A DNA stretch of 64,000 nucleotides from Desulfosarcina ovata subsp. ovata (GCF_009689005.1 NZ_AP021879.1:2542001-2606000), one strand, 5' to 3'; shown: positions 16,213 to 25,578, counted from the stretch's first letter. The notes: a model not told the origin generated them from the sequence alone. Numbers and translations are program-made.

Positions 16213-17517
16213 ATGCACTACACCACCCAAATGGATGCCGCCCGCAAAGGCATCGTGACCGACCCGATGCGAATCGTTGCCCGGAAAGAGAAAATGGATG
16301 CCGAGGCCCTGCGCGAATCGATCGCCGCCGGCAAGGTAATCATCCCGGCCAACAAAAACCACACGAATCTCGATCCGGAGGGCGTCGGCCAGGGGCTGCG
16401 CACCAAAATCAACGTCAATCTGGGTATCTCCAAGGACTGCTGCAACGTGGACCTGGAGATGGACAAGGTCCGCCTGGCCCTGGATCTCAAGGCCGAGGCG
16501 ATCATGGATCTTTCGTGTTACGGCAAGACACGCGAGTTCCGGCGCAAGCTGGTGGCCCTGTCGCCGGCCATGATCGGTACCGTGCCCATCTACGATGCGG
16601 TGGGGTTTTACGAGAAAAACATCAAGGACCTGACCGTGGACGAGATTTTCGAAGTGGTCGAGCGCCACTGCGAGGACGGCGTCGATTTTCTCACCATCCA
16701 CGCCGGCCTCAACCGCCAGACCGCCGAGAAGATCAACAGCCGCAATCGTATCACCAACATCGTCTCCCGGGGGGGCAGCCTTATGTTCACTTGGATGCAG
16801 ATGAATGACCGGGAGAACCCCTTTTACGAGTATTTCGACCGCCTGCTGGAAATCTGCCAGCACTTTGGCGTCAGTCTGAGCCTGGGCGACGGCTGCCGCC
16901 CCGGCTGTCTCAACGACGCCACCGACGCCTGCCAGGTGGAGGAGCTGATCACCCTGGGCGAGCTGACTTTGCGGGCTTGGGAGAAAAACGTCCAGGTAAT
17001 GATCGAGGGACCGGGGCATATGGCCATGGGCGAAATCAAAGGCAACATGATGATGGAAAAACGCCTTTGCCACGGCGCCCCCTTCTACGTGCTGGGCCCC
17101 GTCGTCACCGATGTGGCGCCGGGCTACGATCATATCACCAGCGCCATCGGCGGAGCCATTGCCGCTGCCAATGGCGCCGATTTTCTCTGCTACGTCACCC
17201 CGGCCGAGCACCTGCGACTGCCCGACCGGGATGACATGAAGGAAGGCATCATCGCCACGCGCATCGCCGCTCATGCCGCCGACATCGCCAAGGGCATTCC
17301 CGGCGCCCGTGACTGGGACAATGCCATGTCCCGGGCCCGGGCGGCCCTGGACTGGGAAACGATGCTGGACCTTGCCATGGACCCGGAAAAGCCCCGTCGC
17401 TATCGCGAAAGCTCAACCCCCGAACATGAAGACAGTTGCACCATGTGTGGCAAAATGTGCGCCGTACGGAACATGAACCGGGTGCTGTCGGGGAAGGATA
17501 TTCAACTGAACGACTGA
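16213..17517 (+). CDS. thiC: Phosphomethylpyrimidine synthase ThiC, short form
   Basis: 434 residues, the short form typical of anaerobes and archaea. A radical SAM enzyme that rearranges aminoimidazole ribotide to HMP phosphate for thiamine. The core is well conserved ([56 protein letters not shown]). The C-terminal cluster motif is CTMCGKMC, spacing CX2CX3C, one residue shorter than the CX2CX4C of long ThiC proteins. The paralogue BzaF (5-hydroxybenzimidazole synthase) is the main alternative; the TPP riboswitch upstream favours ThiC. AAGGGG precedes the start. Confidence 0.92.
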   Translation: MHYTTQMDAARKGIVTDPMRIVARKEKMDAEALRESIAAGKVIIPANKNHTNLDPEGVGQGLRTKINVNLGISKDCCNVDLEMDKVRLALDLKAEAIMDLSCYGKTREFRRKLVALSPAMIGTVPIYDAVGFYEKNIKDLTVDEIFEVVERHCEDGVDFLTIHAGLNRQTAEKINSRNRITNIVSRGGSLMFTWMQMNDRENPFYEYFDRLLEICQHFGVSLSLGDGCRPGCLNDATDACQVEELITLGELTLRAWEKNVQVMIEGPGHMAMGEIKGNMMMEKRLCHGAPFYVLGPVVTDVAPGYDHITSAIGGAIAAANGADFLCYVTPAEHLRLPDRDDMKEGIIATRIAAHAADIAKGIPGARDWDNAMSRARAALDWETMLDLAMDPEKPRRYRESSTPEHEDSCTMCGKMCAVRNMNRVLSGKDIQLND

Positions 17518-17539
17518 TGAACCCGCAAAAGGAATAAAT

Positions 17540-18286
17540 ATGTTTAATCAGCTTAAATCATCATTTATCGAGATCGCCCATGAAAGCGGACTGATGGAAA
17601 CCGAAGTTAATATTACAGCCAGACAATTGACCCCCAGAGAGGCCATTGGTGAAACGGAAAGAAAAGATTTCCCTCTTTTGCAAGGGAAGGAAAGTTTGAT
17701 GCAGGCTGAATTTAAAGGTGCAATTGGTCAGGCTTTCACAGATATCCCAATGAATTTTAAAGGAAAGATTAAAGATATAGTTGAGATTAAGCTGAGTAAT
17801 AACGGAGAACGTGCTCTTTTCATTTCAGCCCTAAATGCTGTTATGCGGCACCTTGAAAAGGCAGATAAAACTATTCACTGTAAAAATAAAGAACCTGAAA
17901 TGTGTGCAAAGGAAATTGCTAAAAGTGTTATTAATAAATACGGAATTAAAAGTAATATTGGTATCATAGGATTTCAGCCCGCAATTATTGATAACTTTTC
18001 AAAAATTGTTTCACCTGGAAAAGTAAAGGTTACAGACCTGGATAAAGATAACATTGGCAAAAAAAAGTACGGGATTTCTATTTGGGATGGAAAAACAATG
18101 GAGGAAGAAATTTTTAAAACCAGTGATGTTCTTCTCGCAACAGGTTCCACAATTGTTAATAATTGCCTGGAAAGACTAACTATATATGCTGAGAAATATA
18201 ATAAACCCATATATTTTTATGGTACAACGATTGCCGGGCCTGCGATTATTTTAAATCTAAAAAGATTATGTTTCAATGCTTCATAA
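17540..18286 (+). CDS. DUF4213/DUF364-type protein, AT-rich
   Basis: 248 residues. The C-terminal half (about 130-245) resembles DUF364, a putative metal-chelation domain, with the SDVLLATGSTIVNNCLERL and PIYFYGTTIAGPA segments; the N-terminal half fits DUF4213. It lies 22 bases after thiC, with AAAAGGAATAAAT before the ATG, so it could be cotranscribed and sit under the riboswitch. The base composition is markedly AT-richer than its neighbours (many AAA, ATT and TTT codons), which suggests recent transfer. Function unknown; DUF364 proteins are often near metal or cofactor genes. Confidence 0.65.
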   Translation: MFNQLKSSFIEIAHESGLMETEVNITARQLTPREAIGETERKDFPLLQGKESLMQAEFKGAIGQAFTDIPMNFKGKIKDIVEIKLSNNGERALFISALNAVMRHLEKADKTIHCKNKEPEMCAKEIAKSVINKYGIKSNIGIIGFQPAIIDNFSKIVSPGKVKVTDLDKDNIGKKKYGISIWDGKTMEEEIFKTSDVLLATGSTIVNNCLERLTIYAEKYNKPIYFYGTTIAGPAIILNLKRLCFNAS

Positions 18287-18385
18287 TATAATTTGACTGC
18301 CTTGGGAAATATTTAAAATCATAGAATATGATCGGGGATGCCGCGACCGCTTCCTTGGACATGTTGGTTGCCGGCTCGATTTGCA

Positions 18386-19306
18386 TCATACAAAAAGATC
18401 CGTGCTCAGGTAGCGCTCGCCGGTGCTCGGCAGTATCGTAACGATGCGTTTGCCTTCATTCTCCGCACGGGCCGCCACCTGAAGGGCCGCCCACACGGCT
18501 GCCCCCGAGGAGATACCGCACAGGATGCCTTCGCGGGCCGCCAGTTCCCTGGCTGTTTCAAACGCCTTTTTGTCAGGCACCGTGACGACTTCGTCGATAA
18601 TGCTGCGATCCAGCACCTGAGGGACGAACCCCGCGCCGATGCCCTGAATCTTGTGGGGCCCCTTCTCACCACCGGAAAGCACCGGCGACGCGGCCGGCTC
18701 GACCGCCACACAACGAAAGCCCGGCTTCTTTTCCTTGAGATAGCCGCCCACGCCGGTAATCGTGCCCCCGGTCCCCACACCGGCCACCAGGATATCCACG
18801 TCGCCGGCCGTGTCGTTCCAGATCTCCACGGCAGTGGTCTCCCGGTGGATGTGCGGATTGGCCGGGTTCTCGAACTGGTTGGGCATGAACGCACCGGGAT
18901 TTTCGGCCACGATGGCAGCGGCTTTTTCGATGGCCCCGGCCATGCCTGACGGCCCTGGCGTCAGCACCAGCTCGGCACCCAGATGGCGCAGCAGCTTCTG
19001 ACGCTCCACACTCATGGTTTCCGGCATGGTCAGACACAGCCGATATCCCCGGGCAGCACAGATAAAGGCCAGGCCGATACCGGTATTACCGGATGTCGGC
19101 TCGACGATCAGGGTATCCGCCGTGATCCGCCCCTGGGATTCGGCATCGTCGATCATGGCCGCGGCAATGCGGTCCTTGACACTGCCCAGGGGGTTGAAAA
19201 ATTCCAGTTTGGTGATGATTTCAGCGGACAGGTTGGCACCGATCCGGTTTAAACGGACCAGTGGGGTGCTGCCGATGGTGGTGGCAATGGCCTGATGGAT
19301 GGTCAT
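18386..19306 (-). CDS. cysK: Cysteine synthase (O-acetylserine sulfhydrylase)
   Basis: 306 residues of the fold-type II PLP family. It makes cysteine from O-acetylserine and sulfide in the cytoplasm. The PLP lysine is in NPLGSVKDR, the substrate loop is [10 protein letters not shown], and the phosphate-binding loop is [19 protein letters not shown] sits seven bases before ATG 19306; the longer open frame upstream is not conserved. It follows the serine acetyltransferase gene by 57 bases, so the two steps of cysteine synthesis form one operon. Confidence 0.93.
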   Translation of the reverse strand: MTIHQAIATTIGSTPLVRLNRIGANLSAEIITKLEFFNPLGSVKDRIAAAMIDDAESQGRITADTLIVEPTSGNTGIGLAFICAARGYRLCLTMPETMSVERQKLLRHLGAELVLTPGPSGMAGAIEKAAAIVAENPGAFMPNQFENPANPHIHRETTAVEIWNDTAGDVDILVAGVGTGGTITGVGGYLKEKKPGFRCVAVEPAASPVLSGGEKGPHKIQGIGAGFVPQVLDRSIIDEVVTVPDKKAFETARELAAREGILCGISSGAAVWAALQVAARAENEGKRIVTILPSTGERYLSTDLFV

Positions 19307-19363
19307 GGGATACTCCTTTGGCGTACGTTTTACGGCTGCAACGGGGATGGCCGTAGCGGCCAA

Positions 19364-20347
19364 TCAACCGGCCTTGCGACGGGCTTCCTTGATGATCAAC
19401 CGGGGGGTCTCCAGCATTACGGTTGTGTCGGGAGGAATCGACTCGGTCAGCCAGACATTGCCGCCCACCACCGAACGGGCGCCGATCACCGTGTCCCCAC
19501 CCAGGATCGTGGCCCCGGAGTAGACGATCACGTCATCTTCGATGGTCGGGTGGCGTTTCTTGCCGCGCAGCCGTTCACCGGCATCCTTGGGCAGGGACAG
19601 GGCACCCAGGGTCACCCCCTGGTAGATGCGCACGTTATTTCCGATCCGGGTGGTCTCGCCAATCACCACGCCGGTGCCGTGGTCGATGACGAACCGCCCC
19701 CCAATGGTGGCGCCGGGGTGGATATCGATACCGGTAATGCTGTGGGCGTGCTCGCTCATGATCCGGGGCAGCATGGGCACGCCCAGTTCAAACAGCCGGT
19801 GGGCCACCCGATGCACACTGATGGCATAGACACCCGGGTAGCTGAAAATAATCTCATCATGGCTTTTGGCCGCCGGATCGCCCTCGAAGGCCGCCCGCAC
19901 GTCCTGGGCCAGCACCTGCCGGATGTTGGGGATGGCATCCATCAACGCCAGGGCAATGTCATGCCCCTGATCCTCGCACCCACTGCACGACTGGTTGAAA
20001 CGCAGACAGTCGTGGCGGATGTTGTGGGTGATCAGGTCGGCCAGAAGGTCGTACAGCTTAGAAACGGTCTGGCCCAAACTGTAGCGCAGGTTCACCGTAT
20101 CGAGCTTCTCACGGCTGAAATATCCCGGGAAAAGCAGTTCGCGAAACATATCGATGATGTCGGTGGCGAACCCCTCGGCCGGAATGGGCTCGCTGTCAAT
20201 ATGCGTGTAACAGGGGCTGCTTTCGGCGTGATCGATGATGCGTTCGGCGACCGTGGACAGTCGGTCACGCGCCTGGATTCGGCACTCGTTTTCGGACCGG
20301 CAGATATCATGCATGGGTTGACTCTCGCTTTCATCATGGGTCTTCAT
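19364..20347 (-). CDS. cysE: Serine O-acetyltransferase
   Basis: 327 residues. The N-terminal helical domain is followed by left-handed beta-helix hexapeptide repeats (DIHPGATIGGRFVIDHGTG, VRIYQGVTLG, GATILGGDTVIGARSVVGGNVWL). The long N-terminal part resembles the EpsC/CysE-like acetyltransferases of anaerobes rather than E. coli CysE. It supplies O-acetylserine to the CysK encoded next. The start is uncertain: 20347 has AGGG upstream, 20314 is also possible. The cysteine feedback site normally in the C-terminal tail cannot be judged from sequence alone. Confidence 0.88.
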   Translation of the reverse strand: MKTHDESESQPMHDICRSENECRIQARDRLSTVAERIIDHAESSPCYTHIDSEPIPAEGFATDIIDMFRELLFPGYFSREKLDTVNLRYSLGQTVSKLYDLLADLITHNIRHDCLRFNQSCSGCEDQGHDIALALMDAIPNIRQVLAQDVRAAFEGDPAAKSHDEIIFSYPGVYAISVHRVAHRLFELGVPMLPRIMSEHAHSITGIDIHPGATIGGRFVIDHGTGVVIGETTRIGNNVRIYQGVTLGALSLPKDAGERLRGKKRHPTIEDDVIVYSGATILGGDTVIGARSVVGGNVWLTESIPPDTTVMLETPRLIIKEARRKAG

Positions 20348-20435
20348 AAATGGTTTCCCTAGTGTAACCATCAAGAAAAGGTTGTCAAAACCCGCAGGCG
20401 CGTAAAAATCCCTGATCTCCAATCCGGTCGAAAAA

Positions 20436-20465
20436 TTGACAAGCCGGAACGATTCTGGTTTGATA
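20436..20465 (+). promoter_or_regulatory. Putative promoter of the 113-aa gene
   Basis: TTGACA at 20436-20441 with TTTGAT (17-bp spacer) or TTGATA (18-bp spacer). It lies in the divergent gap between cysE and the gene at 20518. Confidence 0.45.
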
Positions 20466-20517
20466 TGCGCAAAACATCAATCAAGCGGTACCGTAACCCC
20501 ATAAGGACAATACTTCC

Positions 20518-20859
20518 ATGACTGGATTGGACGACCTCAAAATTGCCGTCTTGAGTGAAGAAGACCTCGCAACCATCCGAACCCTGGAAAAAAAACTGGG
20601 ACCCAATATCCGCCTGGTGGCCGTAGAAAGCAAAAGCGTACTCTATGCTCTGGAGGCCAAGATGGCCCCCAATGAATGGCAGCGGGTGGACACGGTTTAC
20701 TCGGAAATCAAGAACATCAAAGCCTACTACAACGAGCTTGACACCGCCAAGGAGGCCAAGGGCTGGCTCAAGGGTTTTCTGATCAACAACAACCTCTCCC
20801 CCAAACCCAAAAAGCGCCCTATCCGGGTTCGCGAGGTGGTGAATACGGAGTCGGAATAA
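20518..20859 (+). CDS. Hypothetical protein, 113 aa
   Basis: Real gene by position, an AAGGA ribosome site and coding-like composition, but I do not recognise the family. It is a soluble, highly charged helical protein (EEDLATIRTLEKKLGPNIRLVAVESK near residues 14-40, then WQRVDTVYSEIKNIKAYYN), ending in a basic tail with PKPKKRPIRVRE. No Cys, signal or membrane segment. Divergent from cysE and convergent with the Lrp-type regulator, which starts its stop codon 19 bases away. Possibly a small regulatory or nucleic-acid-associated protein, but that is speculation. Confidence 0.65.
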   Translation: MTGLDDLKIAVLSEEDLATIRTLEKKLGPNIRLVAVESKSVLYALEAKMAPNEWQRVDTVYSEIKNIKAYYNELDTAKEAKGWLKGFLINNNLSPKPKKRPIRVREVVNTESE

Positions 20860-20877
20860 AAATGGAACATAACCGGA

Positions 20878-21339
20878 TCATTCCAGCGGCAGCCGTCCTC
20901 CCTTATCCACCGATGTCGACAGTACGATGGCCGTACGGGTCTGACCATAGGGGCTGAAACGGGCCACCACGGTTTCCAGGTCGGCCACATCGCCGACCCG
21001 AACCTGGATGAGAAAGGATGCGTTGCCGCTGATGTGATGGCAGGCCAGGACCTCGGACAGGCCGGCAGCGACTTTCTGGACCGCCGGATAGTGCCGGGCG
21101 TCGGTGGTCAGCTGGATGAACGCCGTCACCGCACGGCCCAGAACAGCCGGATCGATGTGCGCATGATATCCCCGGATGACGCCCGCCTCCTCCATCTTTT
21201 TCACCCGTTCGGTCACGGCGGGCGATGAAAGCCCCACCCGTTTACCCAGCCGGCTGAAGGAAATGCGCGCGTTTTCCTGCAGTGCGGCAAGGATCTTGCG
21301 GCCGATCCCGTCCAGCATTTTTTCAATCAGACGGTCCAT
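20878..21339 (-). CDS. Lrp/AsnC-family transcriptional regulator
   Basis: 153 residues: an N-terminal HTH (DGIGRKILAALQENARISFSRLGKRVGLSSPAVTERVKKMEE) and a C-terminal RAM/AsnC ligand domain (AVTAFIQLTTDARHY). It probably binds an amino acid effector and acts as an octamer or tetramer. The start is ambiguous among several in-frame ATGs; 21339 has AAGGA at about 10 bases and gives the usual N-terminal length. It is divergent from the LysE-type exporter gene 94 bases away, a common arrangement in which the Lrp protein controls amino acid export. Confidence 0.88.
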   Translation of the reverse strand: MDRLIEKMLDGIGRKILAALQENARISFSRLGKRVGLSSPAVTERVKKMEEAGVIRGYHAHIDPAVLGRAVTAFIQLTTDARHYPAVQKVAAGLSEVLACHHISGNASFLIQVRVGDVADLETVVARFSPYGQTRTAIVLSTSVDKGGRLPLE

Positions 21340-21432
21340 GGCCTCCATTTCCTTGTTTTTTAAGGTTCCGCCCCCTGAAAACCGTTGTTTGCCCATGGCA
21401 CCGGTCACCCGATCCGGGATACAGTGGCCGCC

Positions 21433-22065
21433 ATGAACCTCTCATTTTTCATCAAGGGACTGATTTTCGGTCTTTCCATCGCCGCACCGGTGGGGCCCAT
21501 CGGCATCCTGTGCATCCGCCGAAGCCTGGCCGGCGGCTGGCAGGCCGGTCTGCTCACCGGCATGGGGGCGGCCACGGCCGACGCCGTTTACGGTTGCATG
21601 GCCGCTTTCGGACTGGCCGGCGTCACCGGCGTTCTCGTGGGGCAGCAACTCTGGATTCAACTGATCGGCGGCCTGTTTCTCTGCTGGCTGGGCCTGCGCA
21701 TCCTCCTCAGCCACGGCACGACTCCAGCGGCGGCCAAGGCACCCGGCAGCACCGCCGGCTATCTCTCGGCCCTTTTGCTCACCCTGACCAACCCCATGAC
21801 GATCCTCTCCTTTGCCGCTGTCTTCGCCGGCATGGGCCTGGGCCTTAACAGTGCCGGCCCCACGACCGCAGCATGGCTGGTGGCCGGTGTCTTCTCCGGC
21901 TCCATGGCCTGGTGGGTCATCCTGGCATCGATCAGCGGCCGTTTGCGTGACGGCATCAGCTCCGCGGTCATGGGCTGGATCAACCGGATTTCCGGCCTGG
22001 TCCTGACCGCTTTCGGCCTGGTGGCGATCGCCGGCCGATTAAGGATCGGGAATTTTATTAATTAA
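21433..22065 (+). CDS. LysE/RhtB-family amino acid exporter
   Basis: 210 residues with about six membrane helices. The start has the family hallmark APVGPIGILCIRRSLAGG, and LTLTNPMTILSFAAVFAGMG is the conserved second motif. It should export an amino acid, perhaps under the divergent Lrp-type regulator. The last seven codons and the stop come from palindromic element B (22042-22202), so the native C-terminus has been replaced by RIGNFIN; the helices look complete, and the protein is likely still functional. Confidence 0.88.
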   Translation: MNLSFFIKGLIFGLSIAAPVGPIGILCIRRSLAGGWQAGLLTGMGAATADAVYGCMAAFGLAGVTGVLVGQQLWIQLIGGLFLCWLGLRILLSHGTTPAAAKAPGSTAGYLSALLLTLTNPMTILSFAAVFAGMGLGLNSAGPTTAAWLVAGVFSGSMAWWVILASISGRLRDGISSAVMGWINRISGLVLTAFGLVAIAGRLRIGNFIN

Positions 22066-22202
22066 ACGAAATTGCTTGTTCTTGCGCCCGTCTTCCGCGT
22101 TGCATCAACGGCCACATACTCCCGGTATGCAACCGTTGATGCGCCTTGAAGACGAACACAAGCCCGGCGCAATTACGTTCAATTAATTTCATCCCCGATC
22201 CT
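22042..22202. repeat. 160-bp palindromic element, copy B
   Basis: Near-identical to copy A at 12351-12510. Terminal AGGATCGGG/CCCGATCCT, inner CGTCTTC/GAAGACG, and a perfect central pair GCATCAACGG/CCGTTGATGC (copy A has one mismatch there). It fills the whole gap between the convergent LysE and radical SAM genes: it supplies the stop of LysE and ends at the stop codon of the radical SAM gene. As RNA it folds into one long hairpin on either strand, so it may act as a bidirectional terminator. Confidence 0.88.
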
Positions 22203-23820
22203 AAGCGGCTGAAACCGGCCCGTCCTGCAATCCTTCCAAAAAGTGTTGGCAAAGCCGGGTCGACACCCGGTGACGATATACCGTCCCATCGGCATCGATG
22301 CCCCGGATCGCCCCGTCGTGCAGAAAGGCGGCCAGCAGTTTCCGCCCCAGGGCCTGCCGATCCAATCTGGGATCCACCCGCGCATCGATTGGCGACGCTG
22401 GCGGGACCGGAATATCAGCGGCGAGCAGCGCTTTAATGAAATTGAGTATCCGGCCCAGCCGCAGCAGAGTCACCGAATCGGTACGCGAGGTGCGCTGTTC
22501 GATGGGCAGGGCCGTGGCGCGCATGGCGGCAAAAGTATCCGGCAGAAGTCCGAGGTCATTACAGAGCCGGTAATCGACACTGCCCGGCGCCGGATAAAAC
22601 ACCGACACCCCGGCCAGTACCGGCCGACGCGCCAGGAAGAGCAAATCATCCACGGAGGTCAGGGGATCCTGGTCCGGCGCGCCGACGATGATGTATCCGA
22701 CGGCCGAAAGCCCCTCTCGGCGGCCGTACTGCAGGGCCCGGTCAAAGGCAGCGCGAACGTCGGGCCGATGGAAACGCCGCAGCTGCTCACGGTCGGCACT
22801 GCCCAGGGAGAGATTCAGGGCCGTAAAACCCACCGTTTTCATGGCCTGGACCACGGTCTCATCGAGGCTGGGAGGAAACAGGCCGTTCATGGCGCGCAGC
22901 TCCGGCCGATGATCACCGAAAATGTTGCCGATCCCCGCCATCAGCTCGAGAAACCAGGCGCGGTCCATGGTCAGGTTCTCATCCTCGAAATCGATGAACC
23001 CCACCCGGCGACCGGTGCTGGCGGCCCGGATCTCCGCCAGCACGGCAGGTACCAAGCGTTTGCGAAACCCCATCCACGAGTGCACACTGGTGGCGCAGTA
23101 GCTGCACGCCAGCGGGCATCCGCGGCCGGCTGTGACCACCAGGCTGTCCAGACCGTGACGCTGGTAGAACTTGCGCCGGATCAGATCGAACGCCGGTACG
23201 GGCATCCGGTCCGGCTCAGCGACCAGGGTTGGTGCGTTCACGGTAAGCGAACCGTCTGGATGGCGATAGCAGATTCCCGGCACGCCATCCAGGGATGCAC
23301 CGGCGCGCAGGGCCTCGGCCAGGGCCGGCAGGGCCGTCTCCCCTTCCCCGCGGATCACCAGATCCACGGACGGCTCGGCCAGCACCGTTTCGGGCAGGGC
23401 CGTGGGATGGTGGCCGCCCATCACCACCGTGCAGCCGGGCAGATTGGCCTTGACCGTTCGGGCCACGGCCAGGGCCATGTCGCTGTATGCGGTAAACAGG
23501 GATGCGATGCCGACCAGAAACGCGCCCGAGGATTTGACCTGGCGCCCGATATGCTCGAGACTGTACCCGAAGTGGCGGTAGTGGTGAAACAGGGCCATGG
23601 GGCTACGGTCCGCGCGTCCGTAGAAGGGACCGAGATGCGCCAGGCTATCCGGTGGGGACACAACCCGGGACTTGGCGGTGGCCATGGCGTCCAGGATGGC
23701 CACCGAAAAGCCTTTTTGCGTTGCAGCGGCGGCGATACAGGCCAGACCGTATGGAATCGTGCGTTTGGCGGTGCGGTAATAGTCCGCCATGGGCGGTTGG
23801 ATCAGGAGAATATCGACCAT
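22201..23820 (-). CDS. B12-binding-domain radical SAM protein
   Basis: 539 residues. The N-terminal half (about 1-180) is a cobalamin-binding Rossmann domain of the type in B12-dependent radical SAM enzymes (IQPPMADYYRTAKRTIPYGLA, CTVVMGGHHPTALPE, VDLVIRGEGE). The radical SAM cluster motif is CPLACSYC near residue 240, CX3CX2C. The C-terminal 150 residues are less typical. These enzymes methylate or rearrange unactivated carbon or phosphorus centres; the substrate cannot be inferred. Follows the response regulator gene by 47 bases on the same strand and may share its transcript. Confidence 0.85.
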   Translation of the reverse strand: MVDILLIQPPMADYYRTAKRTIPYGLACIAAAATQKGFSVAILDAMATAKSRVVSPPDSLAHLGPFYGRADRSPMALFHHYRHFGYSLEHIGRQVKSSGAFLVGIASLFTAYSDMALAVARTVKANLPGCTVVMGGHHPTALPETVLAEPSVDLVIRGEGETALPALAEALRAGASLDGVPGICYRHPDGSLTVNAPTLVAEPDRMPVPAFDLIRRKFYQRHGLDSLVVTAGRGCPLACSYCATSVHSWMGFRKRLVPAVLAEIRAASTGRRVGFIDFEDENLTMDRAWFLELMAGIGNIFGDHRPELRAMNGLFPPSLDETVVQAMKTVGFTALNLSLGSADREQLRRFHRPDVRAAFDRALQYGRREGLSAVGYIIVGAPDQDPLTSVDDLLFLARRPVLAGVSVFYPAPGSVDYRLCNDLGLLPDTFAAMRATALPIEQRTSRTDSVTLLRLGRILNFIKALLAADIPVPPASPIDARVDPRLDRQALGRKLLAAFLHDGAIRGIDADGTVYRHRVSTRLCQHFLEGLQDGPVSAA

Positions 23821-23867
23821 GGCGGCAAACGGAAAATCCTATGAAAAATAATACCCGGGCCCGGGCA

Positions 23868-25016
23868 TCAGCCCATCTGCGAAATCTTACCGAAAGTACG
23901 GATCTCCTCCGGCAAATCGTCAGGGCCGATGATGTTTTCGACCCCCATGGCAAAGGCGCGCTCGATGACATTTTGCAGCTGAATCAGGTTGCCCGGCCAG
24001 TGGTACTCGAGCAGGATATCCATGGCGGGAGGCGTCACCGCGTAAATCCGTGTTTTGGCCGCCGGCGGGTCGTTGAAAAGAAAATGGTTGATCAGCAGCG
24101 GGATATCTTCCCTGCGTTCCCGAAGGGGGGGCAGTTTGATGAAAACGGCATTGAACAGATCGAGCAGGTCCTTTTTCATGGCGCCACTGGCGATCACTTC
24201 ATCCAGTTCCCGGCTGGTCCCGGCAATCAGCCGCGGCCGCTGGGCTATATCACCGGTCCAGTCCCCCAACAGCACCAGCATGCGTTCACGCACACCGGCT
24301 GACAGGGTGGCGATTTCGTCCAGATACAGGGTCCCGCCATTGACGGAGGAGAGCATATCGGCAAGGTAGCGGTCGATCTCCTCCTGGGTGGAAGTCCCCT
24401 TACCCAGGCTACTGCAATTGATCGGTACGAAGGAACCTTCCTTGCGGTTGCTGTTCTCATGAATGGTCAGGGCGGCGAGTTCCTTCCCCGTGCCGCTTTC
24501 CCCATGAACCAGAACCATGGGGTTGTCGATACTGATGGTGTCGATCACCTCGTAGATCTCACGCATTTTGGGACACAGGCCGATCATCTTGCCATACTGG
24601 TGTCGCTCACGGGCAATTTTACGAATCAGTTGGGCCTTGTCCTTGATCTTGCGCTCTTCGCTGATCCGGTCGATGATCATGCGCAGGTGATCCAGTTTGA
24701 ACGGTTTCTGCAGGTAGTCGTAGCTTCCGAACTTCATTGCCTGAATGGCCGATTCCATGGATCCGTACCCGGTCACGATGATCACTTCCGTCTGGGGCCG
24801 GTATTTCTTGATGGCCACGAGGAGTTCCAGGCCGTTGAATTCGGGCATTTTGTAGTCGGTAAAGACGATGTCGATCTGTTTGTCCTTGACAATCCCGACG
24901 GCATCAACACCATTGTCCACAGTGGTCACATCGTAGCCTTTGATCGTCAGATACTGCTCGACCATGGCCAATATGTCCCGGTCATCATCAACAAAAAGGA
25001 TTCGGATATCAGACAT
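23868..25016 (-). CDS. Response regulator with AAA+ domain lacking GAFTGA and DNA-binding regions
   Basis: 382 residues. The receiver domain (1-120) has DDD, the phospho-acceptor Asp in FTDYKMPE and Lys in LQKPF. The AAA+ domain has Walker A GESGTGKE and Walker B GGTLYLDEIA, with the R-rich LRERREDIPL. However, between NCSSL and the Walker B strand the GAFTGA loop that contacts sigma54 is absent, replaced by GKGTSTQEEIDRYLADML, and there is no Fis-type HTH at the C-terminus. It therefore looks like an NtrC relative that no longer activates sigma54 promoters; it may act through protein partners. No histidine kinase gene is adjacent. Confidence 0.88.
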   Translation of the reverse strand: MSDIRILFVDDDRDILAMVEQYLTIKGYDVTTVDNGVDAVGIVKDKQIDIVFTDYKMPEFNGLELLVAIKKYRPQTEVIIVTGYGSMESAIQAMKFGSYDYLQKPFKLDHLRMIIDRISEERKIKDKAQLIRKIARERHQYGKMIGLCPKMREIYEVIDTISIDNPMVLVHGESGTGKELAALTIHENSNRKEGSFVPINCSSLGKGTSTQEEIDRYLADMLSSVNGGTLYLDEIATLSAGVRERMLVLLGDWTGDIAQRPRLIAGTSRELDEVIASGAMKKDLLDLFNAVFIKLPPLRERREDIPLLINHFLFNDPPAAKTRIYAVTPPAMDILLEYHWPGNLIQLQNVIERAFAMGVENIIGPDDLPEEIRTFGKISQMG

Positions 25017-25209
25017 GCTTATCTCCGCAGGTGTTCAGGAAGAATGGACTCGGTACGATAGATGGGTATCTATATAGTAAACCCGGCTAAAAAGATCAAA
25101 TAACAAATTCGTCATCTCTCCCATTGCCAGCGGGGCCATGGCCAGGGGAACCCCATTGGAAAGGATTCCGCTTAACAAATTTATCGGCGACGCTTGTTTT
25201 CGGACGGAT

Positions 25210-25312
25210 GAATGCCAAACGCAAAAATCTAAATGTCAATTGAAGGATGAAATCGATTAAATTGAACAGAAATCCACCATTCGGCATTTGTCATTGAGAA
25301 TTTGACATTCAA
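25210..25312. repeat. Dispersed inverted-repeat element, copy 2
   Basis: Reverse-orientation copy of the element at 15765-15870. Shared blocks include AAATGTCAA, TGAAGGATGAAATCGATT, CCACCATT and ATTTGACATT. Divergence between the two copies is noticeable, so they are not recent duplicates. Confidence 0.7.
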
Positions 25313-25400
25313 AGGCGTTGCGCTTGGACGGGGAAAGAAATGCGGAGAAACCAAATGCGGTCACCCTGGGTCCCAGGGTGATCGCATGTAACTCAGGTTT

Positions 25401-25578
25401 ATCGAAATCGGGATCGAAATCGGAATCGACGATGTATATTGGAATCACTGGTTGACAAAAGGGCAATAGACGGTTCCCGGTTTTCCAGTTTCCCATGTCG
25501 ATAGACATCCAGTCTGCATGTCTCCGTCCCATTTCTTTTTCGATTTCGATAGCGATCCCGATTTCGATTTCGATTTGG
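25401..25578. repeat. Inverted pair of GATTTC simple repeats
   Basis: ATCGAAATCGGGATCGAAAT at 25401 and complementary CGATTTCGATAGCGATCCCG plus further GATTTC units at 25541-25578 can fold back across about 100 bases. Low-complexity repeats that look like slippage expansion. Confidence 0.65.

Noticed and set aside
16213-17517. Reading the ThiC-like protein as BzaF (5-hydroxybenzimidazole synthase)
   Set aside because: A clear TPP riboswitch lies upstream; bza genes are usually under cobalamin control. Kept as an alternative only.
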